Source: Ensifer sp. USDA 6670 (GTDB lineage Bacteria; Pseudomonadota; Alphaproteobacteria; Rhizobiales; Rhizobiaceae). Taken from it: a stretch of DNA of 64,000 bases. The notes below the pieces were generated by a model. That model had not been told where the DNA came from and searched no databases. It saw nothing but the letters and a program-made list of their open reading frames with translations. Every line of letters starts with the position of its first letter. The stretch's first letter is position 1. The position numbers and the translations under genes are program-made. Where the stretch lies: contig ATWE01000016.1 of NCBI GenBank assembly GCA_000421085.1, positions 1 through 64,000 of the forward strand. The letters are read 5' to 3'. Of this stretch, positions 18,990 to 28,742 are shown one piece after another.

Positions 18990-19097
18990 GTGCAGGCTCA
19001 ATGCCGTAAGCGGTTTTGCGCAAAGGGGAAATGGCGAGTCTTCTCGCTCCCGCGAGAGGCGAAGCATGGTGATTTGGTTAGACGAGTATCGATCTAA
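18990..19097 (+). CDS. Candidate small protein (35 residues)
   Basis: The 385-base gap between prxQ and the AsmA-like gene holds this short frame. A GTG at 18990 lies 7 bases after a very strong GGAGG site (gtggaggtgatatc). The product is basic with two Cys (start VQAQCRKRFCAKGKWRVF). I recognise no family. It could be a real small protein, a leader for the downstream gene, or chance. Nothing else convincing is seen in the gap. Confidence 0.35.
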   Translation: MQAQCRKRFCAKGKWRVFSLPREAKHGDLVRRVSI

Positions 19098-19158
19098 ATG
19101 GGGCGAATGAAAGATCCGGCCATCGTGTACGTGGCGGCGGCCCGACGGGAAACATGCG

Positions 19159-22100
19159 ATGGGGCAATCAGGTCGGACGCTCGCGCCGATGACTGAAATC
19201 CGCGGCGAAAAAGTCGACTTTCGCAGGGAAGACATAGTCGCGCTGCATGCGTTGCCCTCGGCTCAAGCGCATGATCCGGTCATCGTGCACACGCCGCGTC
19301 CGGGTGGTGCCTGGCGCTTATGCGCACGGCTCTTCCTGTGCTGCTCGCTCCTTGTCTTCATTGCCGTTGCTTCGCTCGTCGCCATTATAGAAAGCGGGAT
19401 CGTCGACGGACCGCTGAACGCCCGCGCACGTACGGCACTCAATGCGGCGCTGGGGCAGGGGTACAGCGCCGATGTCGAAAGCACGGTCATCCGCTTGACA
19501 GGCGGCGGCGCTCTTGCGCTCAAGGCGCGCGGCGTCACACTGAAGGAGAGCGGTTCGGGCCGGCACCTCGCCAAGCTGGGTGCGATCTCGATCGCGCTCG
19601 ATCCATTCGCGCTGGCGACCGGTCGCATCGACGTCTCGAGGCTGGAAGCGGAAGGAGGCGAACTCGACACCGGCCTCTTGCCGCGCGGCGAGCCGATCGA
19701 TCTCACCGCCATCCGCATCGCCGATGTGGGCAACGCGCTTGAAGAATTGTTCGCGCAGGGCGATCGGATGTCACGGTTGACCGCCGGGCGAGCGACGCAG
19801 ACGGTCGTGCTCTCGGATTTCAGCCTGAAAGTCAGCGGCGTCCGGGGGCGCGTTGTTCCCGTCGAAATCAAGACGCTGGAGTTCAGCCACGATCCGGACA
19901 GTTCGATGCGCGTTGACGGCACGATCGCAGTCGACGGGACCGAATCGCTGCTGACGGCAAAGGCCCTCGGCAACAATGGGCGCATTGCTGCCTTCGAGGC
20001 CCGCCTCGACGCGCTCTCGCTCTCACCGTTCCTCTATCACGGCAAATCGGCCAAGGAGGAGGCCTTCGGCATCGAGGCCGCCGCCGATGTGACGCTCAAC
20101 GCGGCTCGCGCGACGGACGGCAAGAAGCCGGCACTCACGGCAACGGTCAAGACTTCCAAGGGCGCCTTCCACGCCGGCGGACTCGTCTCGACACTCAATT
20201 CCTCTGACCTCAACCTCTCTTACGATTTCGAGCGGGCCTCTGTCGAAATTTTGTCGTCGATGGTCAGGATCGGCCGTTCGAGTTTCCCCTTTACCGGTGC
20301 CCTGATCGACCTCGACAAGGTCGCCGGCGCGGACCGGAAGGGCTTTGCGGTCGATCTCCTGCTCAAGAACGCCAGTTCCGATCCCGAGGACTTGCAGGAG
20401 CGCCCGCTTGCCTTCGATGCCAAGGCGAGCGGCCGTTTCGAGTCGGACAGCCACCGGCTGATTTTCGATCAGCTGGCAATTTCGAGCCCGCTCGGTTCCA
20501 TGGCGGGGTCCCTCTCGGTCGCTTTCGGCAAGACATCGCCGCAGATCAGTTTCGCCGCACTCAGCGACCGGATGCATTCCAGGGCGGTCAAGCAGTTGTG
20601 GCCGTGGTGGCTTGCGAAGGGGGCTCGCCGTTGGGCTCTTGCCAACCTCTACGGCGGCACGGTCACCGATGCCCGCATCGAGGTCTCCATCCCCGAAGGG
20701 CGCATCGCCAGCAGCGGCGGTGAGTTACGGCTGAACGAGCGGGAGCTCAACATCAACTTCGCCATCGACGATACGCGTATCAACATCGCGGGCGAGATTC
20801 CACCGTTGCGCGACACGGCCGGGCATTTCAGCCTCAGCGGTGAACGGATGTCCGTCGCGGTCAAGAAGGGTGCCGCGTTTTTCCCCTCCGGCCACTCCGT
20901 CGCCTTGAACGGCGGCGATTTCGTCATTGCCGACGTCTACAGCAAGCCGCTCATGGCGGAGATGAAGATCGAGGTCGCGGGGCAGGCGGATGCGATAGCG
21001 GAGCTCGTCCGCTACAAGCCCATCCAGGCGCTTCAGAAGACGCCCTTCACTCCGGAGGATTTCACCGGTCCGATGAAGGCGCTGGTCGGTGCGCGGTTTG
21101 GCCTGATATCCGACCAGAAGCCGCCACCGCCGCTTTGGCAGGTGGAAATGCAGCTCGAGGACGTCACGATAAAGCGGCCCATCGCCGGACGTTCGATCGC
21201 CAATCTCGACGGTACGATGCGGATCGACAATGAGCGTGCCGTGCTTCAGGCGAACGCCCTGATCGACGGCGCGAAGATGCGCGTCGCCCTCACCGAGCCG
21301 GTGGATCCCTCCGCCAATGTGAAGAGAACGCGGGAAATCTCCGGAACGCTCGACGAGGCGGCACGGGCGAAGATCGCTCCGGCTCTCTCCGGAATCGTCA
21401 GCGGGCCGGTCGGCATCGACGTGTCGCTTGCGGAAGATGGCAGCCAGTCGGTGAAGGCCGATCTCGGCAAAGCCGTCCTGTCGCTGCCCTGGATCGGCTG
21501 GAGCAAGGGATCCGGGATCGCCGCAGATGCGCGTTTCACCATTCGGACTAACGGCGGCATCACGGAAATAAACGACTTTCATCTCACCGGTGAAGGTTTT
21601 GGCGGCAACGGCGAATTACGCGTCGACGAGTCGGGCCTCGCATCGGCCCGCCTGAGCGGCGTACGCCTGGCCAGCGGCGACGATTTCGCCGTCACGGTGG
21701 ATCGCAGCAAGGGGGGCTATTCGGTAGACCTCACAGGCATGGCGGCAGACATCCGACCGGCGCTCGCCCGCGTGAAGGGCGGATCCGGTTCGAAGGATGG
21801 CGGCAATGTGAAGCTCAATGCGCGGCTCGATCGGGTCACCGGTTTCAACGGCGAGGTTCTCTCAAATGTGAACCTGGCCTATTCGAGCCGCGGTCAGCAG
21901 ATCGACGATGTCGACCTTTCGGCGGTGACGGCAAGCGGTCAGGCCGTCGTTGCCAGGCTGGTGAAAGCCGGAGCGGACAATACGCTGGAGCTGACGACGA
22001 GCGACGCCGGGGCATTTGCGCGCTTCATCGACATCTACCGCAACATGCGCGGCGGCCTCCTCAATCTGCGTCTGCGTGATCGGGGCGCCAATTCCTGGCG

Positions 22101-22575
22101 CGGAACCGTGGACATCCGCAAATTCTCGCTCGTCGGCGAACAAAGGCTGCAATCGATGGTCTCGACGCCCGCGGGGCAGGACGGGCGCAGCCTCAATCAG
22201 GCTGTTCGGCGCGATATCGATGTGAGTACGGCTCAGTTCGAGCGTGGCTTCGCGCAGCTCCTGCTGGATCAGGGCGCGATCCGCGTCGGCAGCGGCGTCG
22301 TCCGCGGCGTCGACGTCGGCGCGACCTTCCAGGGCACCGTCCGCGACTCCAATGGCCGCATGGACATGACCGGAACGTTCATGCCGGCTTACGGATTGAA
22401 CCGGCTCTTCGGCGAGCTGCCGCTGATCGGCGTCCTGCTCGGAAACGGCCGCGACCGCGGGCTGCTCGGCATCACGTTCAAACTCAGCGGTCCGTTCAGC
22501 CAGCCGAATCTGACGATCAACCCGCTGTCGATCATAGCGCCGGGCGTCTTCCGCAATATTTTCGAGTTTCAATGA
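19159..22575 (+). CDS. Large AsmA/YhdP-like (DUF3971) protein
   Basis: 1138 residues; an ATG at 19192 would shorten it by 11. A cytosolic N-terminus of about 55 residues precedes one transmembrane helix (LFLCCSLLVFIAVASLVAII), then a long repetitive beta-rich periplasmic body, with the DUF3971 region in the middle (GARRWALANLYGGTVTDARI) and an AsmA-like C-terminal part (GSGVVRGVDVGATFQGTVRD, ending ITFKLSGPFSQPNLTINPLS). Family members such as YhdP and TamB form bridge-like channels that move phospholipid to the outer membrane. Monocistronic; convergent with tyrS. Confidence 0.85.
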   Translation: MGQSGRTLAPMTEIRGEKVDFRREDIVALHALPSAQAHDPVIVHTPRPGGAWRLCARLFLCCSLLVFIAVASLVAIIESGIVDGPLNARARTALNAALGQGYSADVESTVIRLTGGGALALKARGVTLKESGSGRHLAKLGAISIALDPFALATGRIDVSRLEAEGGELDTGLLPRGEPIDLTAIRIADVGNALEELFAQGDRMSRLTAGRATQTVVLSDFSLKVSGVRGRVVPVEIKTLEFSHDPDSSMRVDGTIAVDGTESLLTAKALGNNGRIAAFEARLDALSLSPFLYHGKSAKEEAFGIEAAADVTLNAARATDGKKPALTATVKTSKGAFHAGGLVSTLNSSDLNLSYDFERASVEILSSMVRIGRSSFPFTGALIDLDKVAGADRKGFAVDLLLKNASSDPEDLQERPLAFDAKASGRFESDSHRLIFDQLAISSPLGSMAGSLSVAFGKTSPQISFAALSDRMHSRAVKQLWPWWLAKGARRWALANLYGGTVTDARIEVSIPEGRIASSGGELRLNERELNINFAIDDTRINIAGEIPPLRDTAGHFSLSGERMSVAVKKGAAFFPSGHSVALNGGDFVIADVYSKPLMAEMKIEVAGQADAIAELVRYKPIQALQKTPFTPEDFTGPMKALVGARFGLISDQKPPPPLWQVEMQLEDVTIKRPIAGRSIANLDGTMRIDNERAVLQANALIDGAKMRVALTEPVDPSANVKRTREISGTLDEAARAKIAPALSGIVSGPVGIDVSLAEDGSQSVKADLGKAVLSLPWIGWSKGSGIAADARFTIRTNGGITEINDFHLTGEGFGGNGELRVDESGLASARLSGVRLASGDDFAVTVDRSKGGYSVDLTGMAADIRPALARVKGGSGSKDGGNVKLNARLDRVTGFNGEVLSNVNLAYSSRGQQIDDVDLSAVTASGQAVVARLVKAGADNTLELTTSDAGAFARFIDIYRNMRGGLLNLRLRDRGANSWRGTVDIRKFSLVGEQRLQSMVSTPAGQDGRSLNQAVRRDIDVSTAQFERGFAQLLLDQGAIRVGSGVVRGVDVGATFQGTVRDSNGRMDMTGTFMPAYGLNRLFGELPLIGVLLGNGRDRGLLGITFKLSGPFSQPNLTINPLSIIAPGVFRNIFEFQ

Positions 22576-22577
22576 AA

Positions 22578-22599
22578 AGGCCGGCGCTAAGGCCGGCCT
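22578..22599 (-). terminator. Intrinsic terminator of tyrS
   Basis: Read on the minus strand: 8-bp stem aggccggc, 6-base loop, gccggcct followed by TTTT. It lies 22 bases past the tyrS stop and immediately after the convergent AsmA-like gene. Confidence 0.7.
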
Positions 22600-22621
22600 C
22601 TGGTTCGAATGTCTTGCTCCC

Positions 22622-23875
22622 TCACATGGGCCGAACGAGCAGGTGCTTCTTCTTGCCGAGCGAGAGCTTGATGACGCCGTCGTCGGTCACGTCGCCGCTT
22701 CCAATGACGCGGCGCTCGTCGCTGACCTGATCGTCATTGATCCGGACGGCGCCGCCCTGGACATGGCGGCGCGCCTCGCCGTTCGAAGCGGCAAGGCCGG
22801 CGCGGACCAGGAGCGTCAGCAGGCCAAGCCCCGATTCAAGTTCGGAAGCCGGGACCTCGACCGAGGGCAGGTTCTCGGAAAGCGCACCTTCCTCGAAGGT
22901 CTTGCGCGCCGTTTCGGCGGCCTGTTCCGCCGCCGCCCGCCCGTGCAGCATGGCGGTGACCTCTGTTGCCAGAACCTTCTTGACCTCGTTGATCTCGGAA
23001 CCACCGAGCTTCGACAGCCGGTCGATTTCAGCCATAGGCAGCGTGGTGTAGAGCTTGAGGAAGCGTGCGACGTCGGCGTCCTCGGTGTTTCGCCAATACT
23101 GCCAGAACTCGTAGGGGCCGAGCATATCCGGATTGAGCCAGACGGCACCGCTCAAGGATTTGCCCATCTTCGCGCCGGAGGCGGTGGTCAGCAGCGGCGA
23201 GGTGAGGGCGTAGAGCTGAGGCGTTCCCATCCGGTGGCCGAGATCGATGCCGTTGACGATGTTGCCCCACTGATCCGAACCGCCCATCTGGAGCCGGCAT
23301 CCGGTACGCTCGTAAAGCTCGACGAAATCGTAGGCCTGCAGGATCATGTAGTTGAACTCGAGGAAGGACAGCGACTGCTCACGCTCGAGCCGCATCTTCA
23401 CGCTGTCGAAAGACAGCATGCGGTTCACCGAGAAGTGCCGGCCGACGTCGCGCAGGAATTCGAGATAGTTGATGCCGAGCAGCCAGTCGGCATTGTTGAT
23501 CATCAGCGCGTCCTTGGGGCCGTCGCCGTATCTCAGGTAGTTCGAAAAGACCGTCTTGATGCTCGCTATGTTGGCGGCGATCGTTTCGGGCGTCATCAGT
23601 TGCCGCGCCTCGTCCTTGAAGGACGGGTCACCGACCATGCCCGTGCCGCCGCCCATCAACGAAATAGGACGGTGTCCGGTCGCCTGCAGCCAGTGCAGCA
23701 TCATGATCTGAATGAGCCCGCCGGCGTGCAGGCTCGCAGCCGTGGGGTCGAAGCCGATATAGGCAGTCACGGTTTCCGTACGGAACAGCTGGTCGAGGCC
23801 GGCATCATCCGATGTCTGATGGATGAAACCGCGTTCGCTGAGAGTATGAAGGAAATCGGACTTGAACTCGGACAT
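22622..23875 (-). CDS. tyrS: Tyrosyl-tRNA synthetase
   Basis: 417 residues, a full-length class I TyrRS. The HIGH-like motif is [12 protein letters not shown] and the KMSKS-like loop is [10 protein letters not shown]; tyrosine-binding residues fall in TAYIGFDPT and [13 protein letters not shown]. The last 70 residues form an S4 RNA-binding domain ([21 protein letters not shown]). It charges tRNA-Tyr in the cytosol. Divergent from anmK with about 145 bases between them, and ended by a clear terminator. Confidence 0.95.
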   Translation of the reverse strand: MSEFKSDFLHTLSERGFIHQTSDDAGLDQLFRTETVTAYIGFDPTAASLHAGGLIQIMMLHWLQATGHRPISLMGGGTGMVGDPSFKDEARQLMTPETIAANIASIKTVFSNYLRYGDGPKDALMINNADWLLGINYLEFLRDVGRHFSVNRMLSFDSVKMRLEREQSLSFLEFNYMILQAYDFVELYERTGCRLQMGGSDQWGNIVNGIDLGHRMGTPQLYALTSPLLTTASGAKMGKSLSGAVWLNPDMLGPYEFWQYWRNTEDADVARFLKLYTTLPMAEIDRLSKLGGSEINEVKKVLATEVTAMLHGRAAAEQAAETARKTFEEGALSENLPSVEVPASELESGLGLLTLLVRAGLAASNGEARRHVQGGAVRINDDQVSDERRVIGSGDVTDDGVIKLSLGKKKHLLVRPM

Positions 23876-24019
23876 GACCTGTCTCTTTCGGCTGGGTAGA
23901 ACGTGTGCGCCGCGCCTTTATCATTGTTTCTTCGAAAGTGCACGTATTTGCTTGGCGGGTGTTTTGCTATGAACGCGGATGCGGACCGGAGGCGGCGCGC
24001 ATTCGGCGGAGGATAATGC

Positions 24020-25168
24020 ATGGGCAAAGAATTGACGGCGATCGGACTGATGAGCGGCACGAGCATGGACGGTATCGATATCGCAGTCGTGCGAACGGAC
24101 GGCGACACCATCATCGAACGCGGCCCGTCCGCTGGATATGCCTATGATCCGCGATTCCGGGAGCGCCTGAAACAGGGCCTGGAAGACGCAAGGTCGATTG
24201 TCAAACGAGAGGAGCGGCCGGGGATTCTCGCAGACCTCGAGCGCGACCTGACGCTGCGGCACGCACTCGCCGTCCGGACGTTTCTTGAGGAAAACAATAT
24301 CTTACCCGATAATGTTGATGTAATGGGTTTTCATGGGCAAACCGTACTGCATCGCCCCGATCAAGCGTTGACGGTACAGCTTGGCGATGGCGATCTGCTG
24401 GCGCGGGAAACCGCAATCGACGTGGTCTACGACATGCGGGCCAATGACATGGCCCACGGAGGCCAGGGGGCGCCACTCATTCCCGCCTATCACGCCGCAC
24501 TGGCGCGCGGTCTCTCCAAAATCGGGGAGATCGCTGCCCCCGTTGTCTTCGTCAATATCGGTGGCATTTCCAATCTCACCTACATAGGCGCAGGCGAAGA
24601 AATCGTCGCCTATGACAGCGGACCCGGCAATACGCTGATGGATCAGTGGGTGGAGGCTCACGCCGGCATTCCCTACGATCAGGGCGGCATGATCGCGAGC
24701 GAGGGCGGCGTCCTGCGGGAACTCGCCGACCGTTATCTTTCTCACCCGTTCTTCAGCGCTGAGAAACGCCGCTCGCTCGACCGTAACGACTTCGCGCCGC
24801 CGGCGGCAGCCGATGCCAGCCTCGAGGATGGAGCGCGTACCCTCGCGCATGTAACGGCCGCCGGCATCGTCCGGTCCGCGCGCCATCTTCCGGCAAGTCC
24901 GGCAACCTACGTTGTCTGCGGCGGCGGCCGCCTGAATTCCGTAATCATGAGCGACCTTCGCGCGCTTGCGGAAGCGGAGGGAGCGCGCGTGCTTGCCGCA
25001 GAAGCGATGGATCTGAACGGCGATTCGATGGAGGCCGAGGCCTGGGCCTATCTCGCCGTGAGATCGCGATACGGCCTGCCTTTGACCTATCCCGGAACGA
25101 CGGGAGTCAGCCGTCCGGTAAGCGGGGGGCGGGCGGCCGCAAAGCCGGCGAGAGCGGAGATCACTTAA
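24020..25168 (+). CDS. anmK: Anhydro-N-acetylmuramic acid kinase
   Basis: 382 residues. The phosphate-binding start [16 protein letters not shown] and the motifs [36 protein letters not shown] and [13 protein letters not shown] mark the family. The enzyme hydrolyses the 1,6-anhydro bond and phosphorylates anhydroMurNAc to MurNAc-6-phosphate during peptidoglycan recycling. The tyrS/anmK divergent pairing is common in alphaproteobacteria. Cytosolic, dimeric in the family. Confidence 0.95.
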   Translation: MGKELTAIGLMSGTSMDGIDIAVVRTDGDTIIERGPSAGYAYDPRFRERLKQGLEDARSIVKREERPGILADLERDLTLRHALAVRTFLEENNILPDNVDVMGFHGQTVLHRPDQALTVQLGDGDLLARETAIDVVYDMRANDMAHGGQGAPLIPAYHAALARGLSKIGEIAAPVVFVNIGGISNLTYIGAGEEIVAYDSGPGNTLMDQWVEAHAGIPYDQGGMIASEGGVLRELADRYLSHPFFSAEKRRSLDRNDFAPPAAADASLEDGARTLAHVTAAGIVRSARHLPASPATYVVCGGGRLNSVIMSDLRALAEAEGARVLAAEAMDLNGDSMEAEAWAYLAVRSRYGLPLTYPGTTGVSRPVSGGRAAAKPARAEIT

Positions 25169-25258
25169 TGATTTCTTCGTGCGCCGTCGTTAAAACAGCT
25201 TCACGACCGCGGAGAACCGGGGGTTCGTTGACCGTGTGAGGACTTTCGGAAACTTTCG

Positions 25259-26455
25259 ATGGGTGGTGCAATTTCACTACTGGCGGTGAATTTCGTCATT
25301 GCCCAAATATTCGTGGCGACCTTTCTTGTCGTCGCGGCAAAAAGCAGGCCCGGACGGGCTGCCGCCTGGTGCGCTGCCGGCTTCGCCGTAGCCTCTCTGG
25401 CTGCGATTTGCGAAGCCGTCGTGCCGTTTACGCCTGTGCCCAGGCTTTTTGCCGTCGGAGCCTTCGCGAGTGTTCTTGCCGGCTTCTGTCTGCTCCGTTT
25501 CGGCCTCGGGCTTTTTTACGGCGTACCGGCCAAGCCCTCGGCGCTTTCAGCTTTCTTCATCGCTTCCGTGGCCCTCGATCTGGCGATCTACGATCTTCCA
25601 CGCGGAACGCTGCAGCACGCCTTTTTCTACCAGACACCGTTCTTCCTCATTCAGGCCTGGACCGCTCTCGCGATCATCCGTTCCCCGCGCCGTTCCTATG
25701 CGGACAGGATACTCATCGGCTTCCTGGTCCTGAATGCGCTCCACTTCCTCGTGAAGATCTATGCCGCAATGGCTGCGGGGGCGGGCGCCACTGCATCCGA
25801 CTATCTCCAGAGCCCGTTCGCCCTGATCTCGCAGGCGCTCGGCGCCGCGCTGATCGTCGGTACCGGCGTGGCGATACTCGGCGTCATGGTCAAGGATATC
25901 GTCGACAAGGCCCGCGCCAGTTCCGAGATCGACGCCCTCTCGGGTCTTTGGAACCGGCGCGGCTTCATCGAGCGCGTCACGCCCCTGTTGCAGAGCCGCA
26001 GCGCCAACGGTCCCGGTGCGCTGATCCTTACGGACCTCGATCGGTTCAAGGGCGTCAACGACACCTATGGTCACCATGCGGGCGACGAGGTTATCCGGCA
26101 ATTCGCGCGTGTGCTTCTCGACCTGATGCCCAGTCGCGCCGCGGCGGCACGGCTGGGCGGTGAGGAGTTTGCAGTGTTCCTTTCGGGCGTCGACCTGGCC
26201 GATGCGCGTGTTGTTGCTCAAGGAATGCGTGCCGCAATCGCCGCCACACCCATCGTCGGCCTTCCGGAGACGGCGACGATCACCGCGAGCTTCGGTGTCG
26301 CGGCGATCGCTCCGGGGGAATCGCTGGAAATGGCGCTGCAAAGGGCGGACAAGGCACTGTATGTGGCTAAGGCTGCGGGGCGCAACCGTGTAGAATGCGC
26401 CGAGCCTTCAGCGCGTGTCGTCACACCGGCTGTTTCACAGTGGATCAGGCATTAA
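25259..26455 (+). CDS. Membrane diguanylate cyclase (GGDEF domain)
   Basis: 398 residues. Residues 1-215 contain about six to seven hydrophobic helices with no recognised sensor family. The GGDEF domain starts with DALSGLWNRRGF and carries the active-site motif ARLGGEEF (a GGEEF variant, compatible with activity), plus DLDRFKGVNDTYGH. The RxxD inhibitory site that normally lies just before the motif reads SRAA, so product feedback should be absent. It makes c-di-GMP in response to an unknown membrane signal. Single gene downstream of anmK. Confidence 0.9.
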   Translation: MGGAISLLAVNFVIAQIFVATFLVVAAKSRPGRAAAWCAAGFAVASLAAICEAVVPFTPVPRLFAVGAFASVLAGFCLLRFGLGLFYGVPAKPSALSAFFIASVALDLAIYDLPRGTLQHAFFYQTPFFLIQAWTALAIIRSPRRSYADRILIGFLVLNALHFLVKIYAAMAAGAGATASDYLQSPFALISQALGAALIVGTGVAILGVMVKDIVDKARASSEIDALSGLWNRRGFIERVTPLLQSRSANGPGALILTDLDRFKGVNDTYGHHAGDEVIRQFARVLLDLMPSRAAAARLGGEEFAVFLSGVDLADARVVAQGMRAAIAATPIVGLPETATITASFGVAAIAPGESLEMALQRADKALYVAKAAGRNRVECAEPSARVVTPAVSQWIRH

Positions 26456-26525
26456 ACGGCAGTTTTCAGCGACAGCCCGGAATTCGCGAATTCCCAGGCT
26501 GCGTTATGGAATGGACGCCCGCCGT

Positions 26526-27203
26526 TCAGCGAATGCGCTTCGCCGCCGGCTCAGGTACCAGCTCGCCGTTGAGACGGCGGTCGAGATAGTCTTCGCATTC
26601 GGCCATGAGGGTTTCGACCTGGCCATTGAAGAAGTGGTTGGCGCCCGATACCGTCTTATGGGTGATCAGGATGCCCTTCTGCGCCTTGAGCTTCTCGACG
26701 AGGCCGTTGACGTCCTTCTCCGGGGCGACCTTGTCGGAATCGCCGTTGATGATCAGACCGGAGGAGGGGCAGGGCGCCAGGAACGAGAAATCGTAGATGT
26801 TCGGCTGCGGTGCCACTGCCATGAAGCCTTCGATTTCCGGACGCCGCATCAGCAACTGCATGCCGATCCAGGCGCCGAACGAGTAGCCGGCGACCCAGCA
26901 GCTCTTGGAATCCGGGTGCAGACTCTGCACCCAGTCCAGCGCGGACGCCGCGTCGGAAAGCTCGCCGGCACCATGGTCGAATTCGCCCTGGCTGCGCCCG
27001 ATGCCCCGGAAATTGAAGCGCAAGGTGGTAAAGCCGCGCTTCTGAAACATGTAGAAGAGCTGGTATACGATCTGGTTGTTCATCGTGCCGCCGAACTGCG
27101 GGTGCGGATGCAGGATGATCGCAATCGGTGCGCTCTTCTGCTTCGAAGGCTGATAGCGGCCCTCAAGGCGACCGGCCGGTCCGTTGAAGATGATTTCGGG
27201 CAT
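26526..27203 (-). CDS. Alpha/beta hydrolase (YtcE/dienelactone-hydrolase-like)
   Basis: 225 residues from the ATG at 27203, which has a GGAGAG site; the longer frame is unsupported. Landmarks: IAIILHPHPQFGGTMNNQIV, FRGIGRSQGEFDHG, nucleophile GYSFGAWIG, NGDSDKV (acid), and GANHFF (His). This group of small cytosolic hydrolases is conserved in alphaproteobacteria without an assigned substrate. Divergent from the suf operon; its promoter shares the region containing the TGA-N9-TCA palindrome. Confidence 0.85.
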   Translation of the reverse strand: MPEIIFNGPAGRLEGRYQPSKQKSAPIAIILHPHPQFGGTMNNQIVYQLFYMFQKRGFTTLRFNFRGIGRSQGEFDHGAGELSDAASALDWVQSLHPDSKSCWVAGYSFGAWIGMQLLMRRPEIEGFMAVAPQPNIYDFSFLAPCPSSGLIINGDSDKVAPEKDVNGLVEKLKAQKGILITHKTVSGANHFFNGQVETLMAECEDYLDRRLNGELVPEPAAKRIR

Positions 27204-27258
27204 TGGCTCTCCGGGAGTGCTTTGGTTCAATTCCGTCGTTCTTGGTGCCGATCTGTCT

Positions 27259-27273
27259 TGACTAAACCAGTCA
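27259..27273. promoter_or_regulatory. TGA-N9-TCA palindrome, candidate RirA/IscR-type (IRO box) operator
   Basis: The sequence tgactaaaccagtca has perfect 5-bp arms and the TGA-N9-TCA layout of the rhizobial iron-responsive operator bound by RirA. It lies about 150 bases before the suf operon. Directly after it, TAGAACC occurs twice (27281-27287 and 27293-27299) with a 12-base period, perhaps further protein contacts. Regulation by iron is inferred from the motif and the operon it precedes. Confidence 0.55.
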
Positions 27274-27421
27274 GCTTTTCTAGAACCTACTTTAGAACCG
27301 TTCAAAACTTTGGTGCGGACGTCCGCATGAGCTTCGTCTCTTAAGGCAAGCGGCGCGGAAAATTCAAGGAAAATGCAACGGGCCGCTCGAAGCGGTCGCA
27401 GCAGGCCTAGCGAAGGAATCG

Positions 27422-28588
27422 ATGTCGGGATCGCGCATCTACATGGACTGGAACGCCACGGCGCCGCTTCTGCCGGAAGCGCGCGAGGCGCTCCTGTTCG
27501 CGCTCGATCAGCTCGGCAATCCCTCTTCGGTTCACGGCGAAGGGCGTGCGGTGCGCGCCCTCGTGGAAAGCGCCCGACGCGATGTTGCCACTCTCTGCGG
27601 CGCGCAACCCGCAGCGGTCGTCTTTACCAGCGGCGCGACGGAAGCCGCGAACCTGGTGCTGACGCCGCAGTTCCGCATGGGGCGCACGCCGCTGAAGGCA
27701 GGCAAGCTCTATGTTTCGGCGATCGAGCATCCGGCAGTGCGCGAGGGCGGGCGTTTCGCGCGCGAGGATGTTTGCGAGATAGCGGTGACAAGCGCCGGGA
27801 TCGTCGACTGCGAGGCGCTCGAAGATCTGCTTAAGGCCCATGACCGAGAGACCGGTCTGCCGATGGTGGCCGTGATGCTTGCCAATAATGAAACGGGCAT
27901 CATTCAGCCGGTCGACGAGGTTGCGGCGATCGTGCGCGCACATGGCGGTATCCTGGTCGTCGATGCGGTCCAGGCGGCCGGCCGTCTGCCGTTTTCGATC
28001 GAGTCGCTCGGTGCCGATTTTGTGATCCTGTCGTCGCACAAGATCGGCGGCCCGAAGGGAGCGGGCGCACTCGTCGCCCGCGGCGAGATCATGATGCCGT
28101 CTCCACTGATCCGCGGCGGCGGACAGGAGAAGGGACACCGTTCGGGGACCGAGAATGCAGCGGCGCTTGCAGGTTTTGCGGCCGCGGCCCGCGCCGCCGC
28201 CGGGAATATCGACGGACGCATGGCCGCGATAGCAGCGCTGCGCGACGGCCTCGAGGCGGAAATGCAGTCCTGCGCCCCCGATGTGGTGATCCACGGGCGC
28301 GACGAGTGCCGCATGGCAAATACATGCTTTTTCACGCTTCCGGGGCTGAAAGCCGAGACCGGACAGATCGCTTTCGATCTCGAGGGCGTCGCCTTGTCGG
28401 CGGGCTCGGCCTGTTCGTCCGGGAAGGTCGGGCAAAGTCACGTCCTGACGGCTATGGGCTACGATCCGCGCCAGGGTGCGCTGAGGATTTCGATCGGCGA
28501 GACGACGACGCCAGCGGAAATCGAGCGCTGCGCGGCAGTATTCGCGAAAGTGGCGGCGCGGCGACGCTCGGCCGGACAGGCGGCGTGA
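27422..28588 (+). CDS. Cysteine desulfurase, NifS/IscS group (first desulfurase of the suf operon)
   Basis: 388 residues. The PLP lysine is in SSHKIGGPKGAG and the mobile-loop catalytic Cys in AGSACSSGKVGQSH, which places it in group I (IscS/NifS-like) rather than SufS. It takes sulfur from cysteine as a persulfide. The start reads MSGSRIYMDWNATAPLLPEA. It opens the Fe-S operon; about 150 bases with a hairpin separate it from sufB. Rhizobial operons of this layout are called sufS2-B-C-D-S1-X-A, so sufS2 would be the matching name. Confidence 0.9.
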   Translation: MSGSRIYMDWNATAPLLPEAREALLFALDQLGNPSSVHGEGRAVRALVESARRDVATLCGAQPAAVVFTSGATEAANLVLTPQFRMGRTPLKAGKLYVSAIEHPAVREGGRFAREDVCEIAVTSAGIVDCEALEDLLKAHDRETGLPMVAVMLANNETGIIQPVDEVAAIVRAHGGILVVDAVQAAGRLPFSIESLGADFVILSSHKIGGPKGAGALVARGEIMMPSPLIRGGGQEKGHRSGTENAAALAGFAAAARAAAGNIDGRMAAIAALRDGLEAEMQSCAPDVVIHGRDECRMANTCFFTLPGLKAETGQIAFDLEGVALSAGSACSSGKVGQSHVLTAMGYDPRQGALRISIGETTTPAEIERCAAVFAKVAARRRSAGQAA

Positions 28589-28611
28589 AGCGGAGAGCCT
28601 TGAATGAAATT

Positions 28612-28631
28612 GCGGAAAAGCAATTTTCCGC
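28612..28631. repeat. Perfect hairpin between the first desulfurase gene and sufB
   Basis: Arms gcggaaaa (28612-28619) and ttttccgc (28624-28631) enclose a gcaa tetraloop. It lies 24 bases after the desulfurase stop and 111 before sufB. It may set relative expression by partial termination or by protecting an RNA end. Confidence 0.5.
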
Positions 28632-28742
28632 TTGGCAAATGGGGTGAAAAACGCCTTTTAGCCATTACATAAGCGGTGCGCGAACACTTGCATCGTATTG
28701 ACAAGCTGCCGGACCTTGGATCCGGCGAGATTGGAGAACGAC

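Noticed and set aside
18816..19235. Minus-strand frame of 139 codons between prxQ and the AsmA-like gene
   Set aside because: No ribosome site, mixed composition, and it runs into the start of the AsmA-like gene on the other strand. The plus-strand small frame at 18990 has better support.
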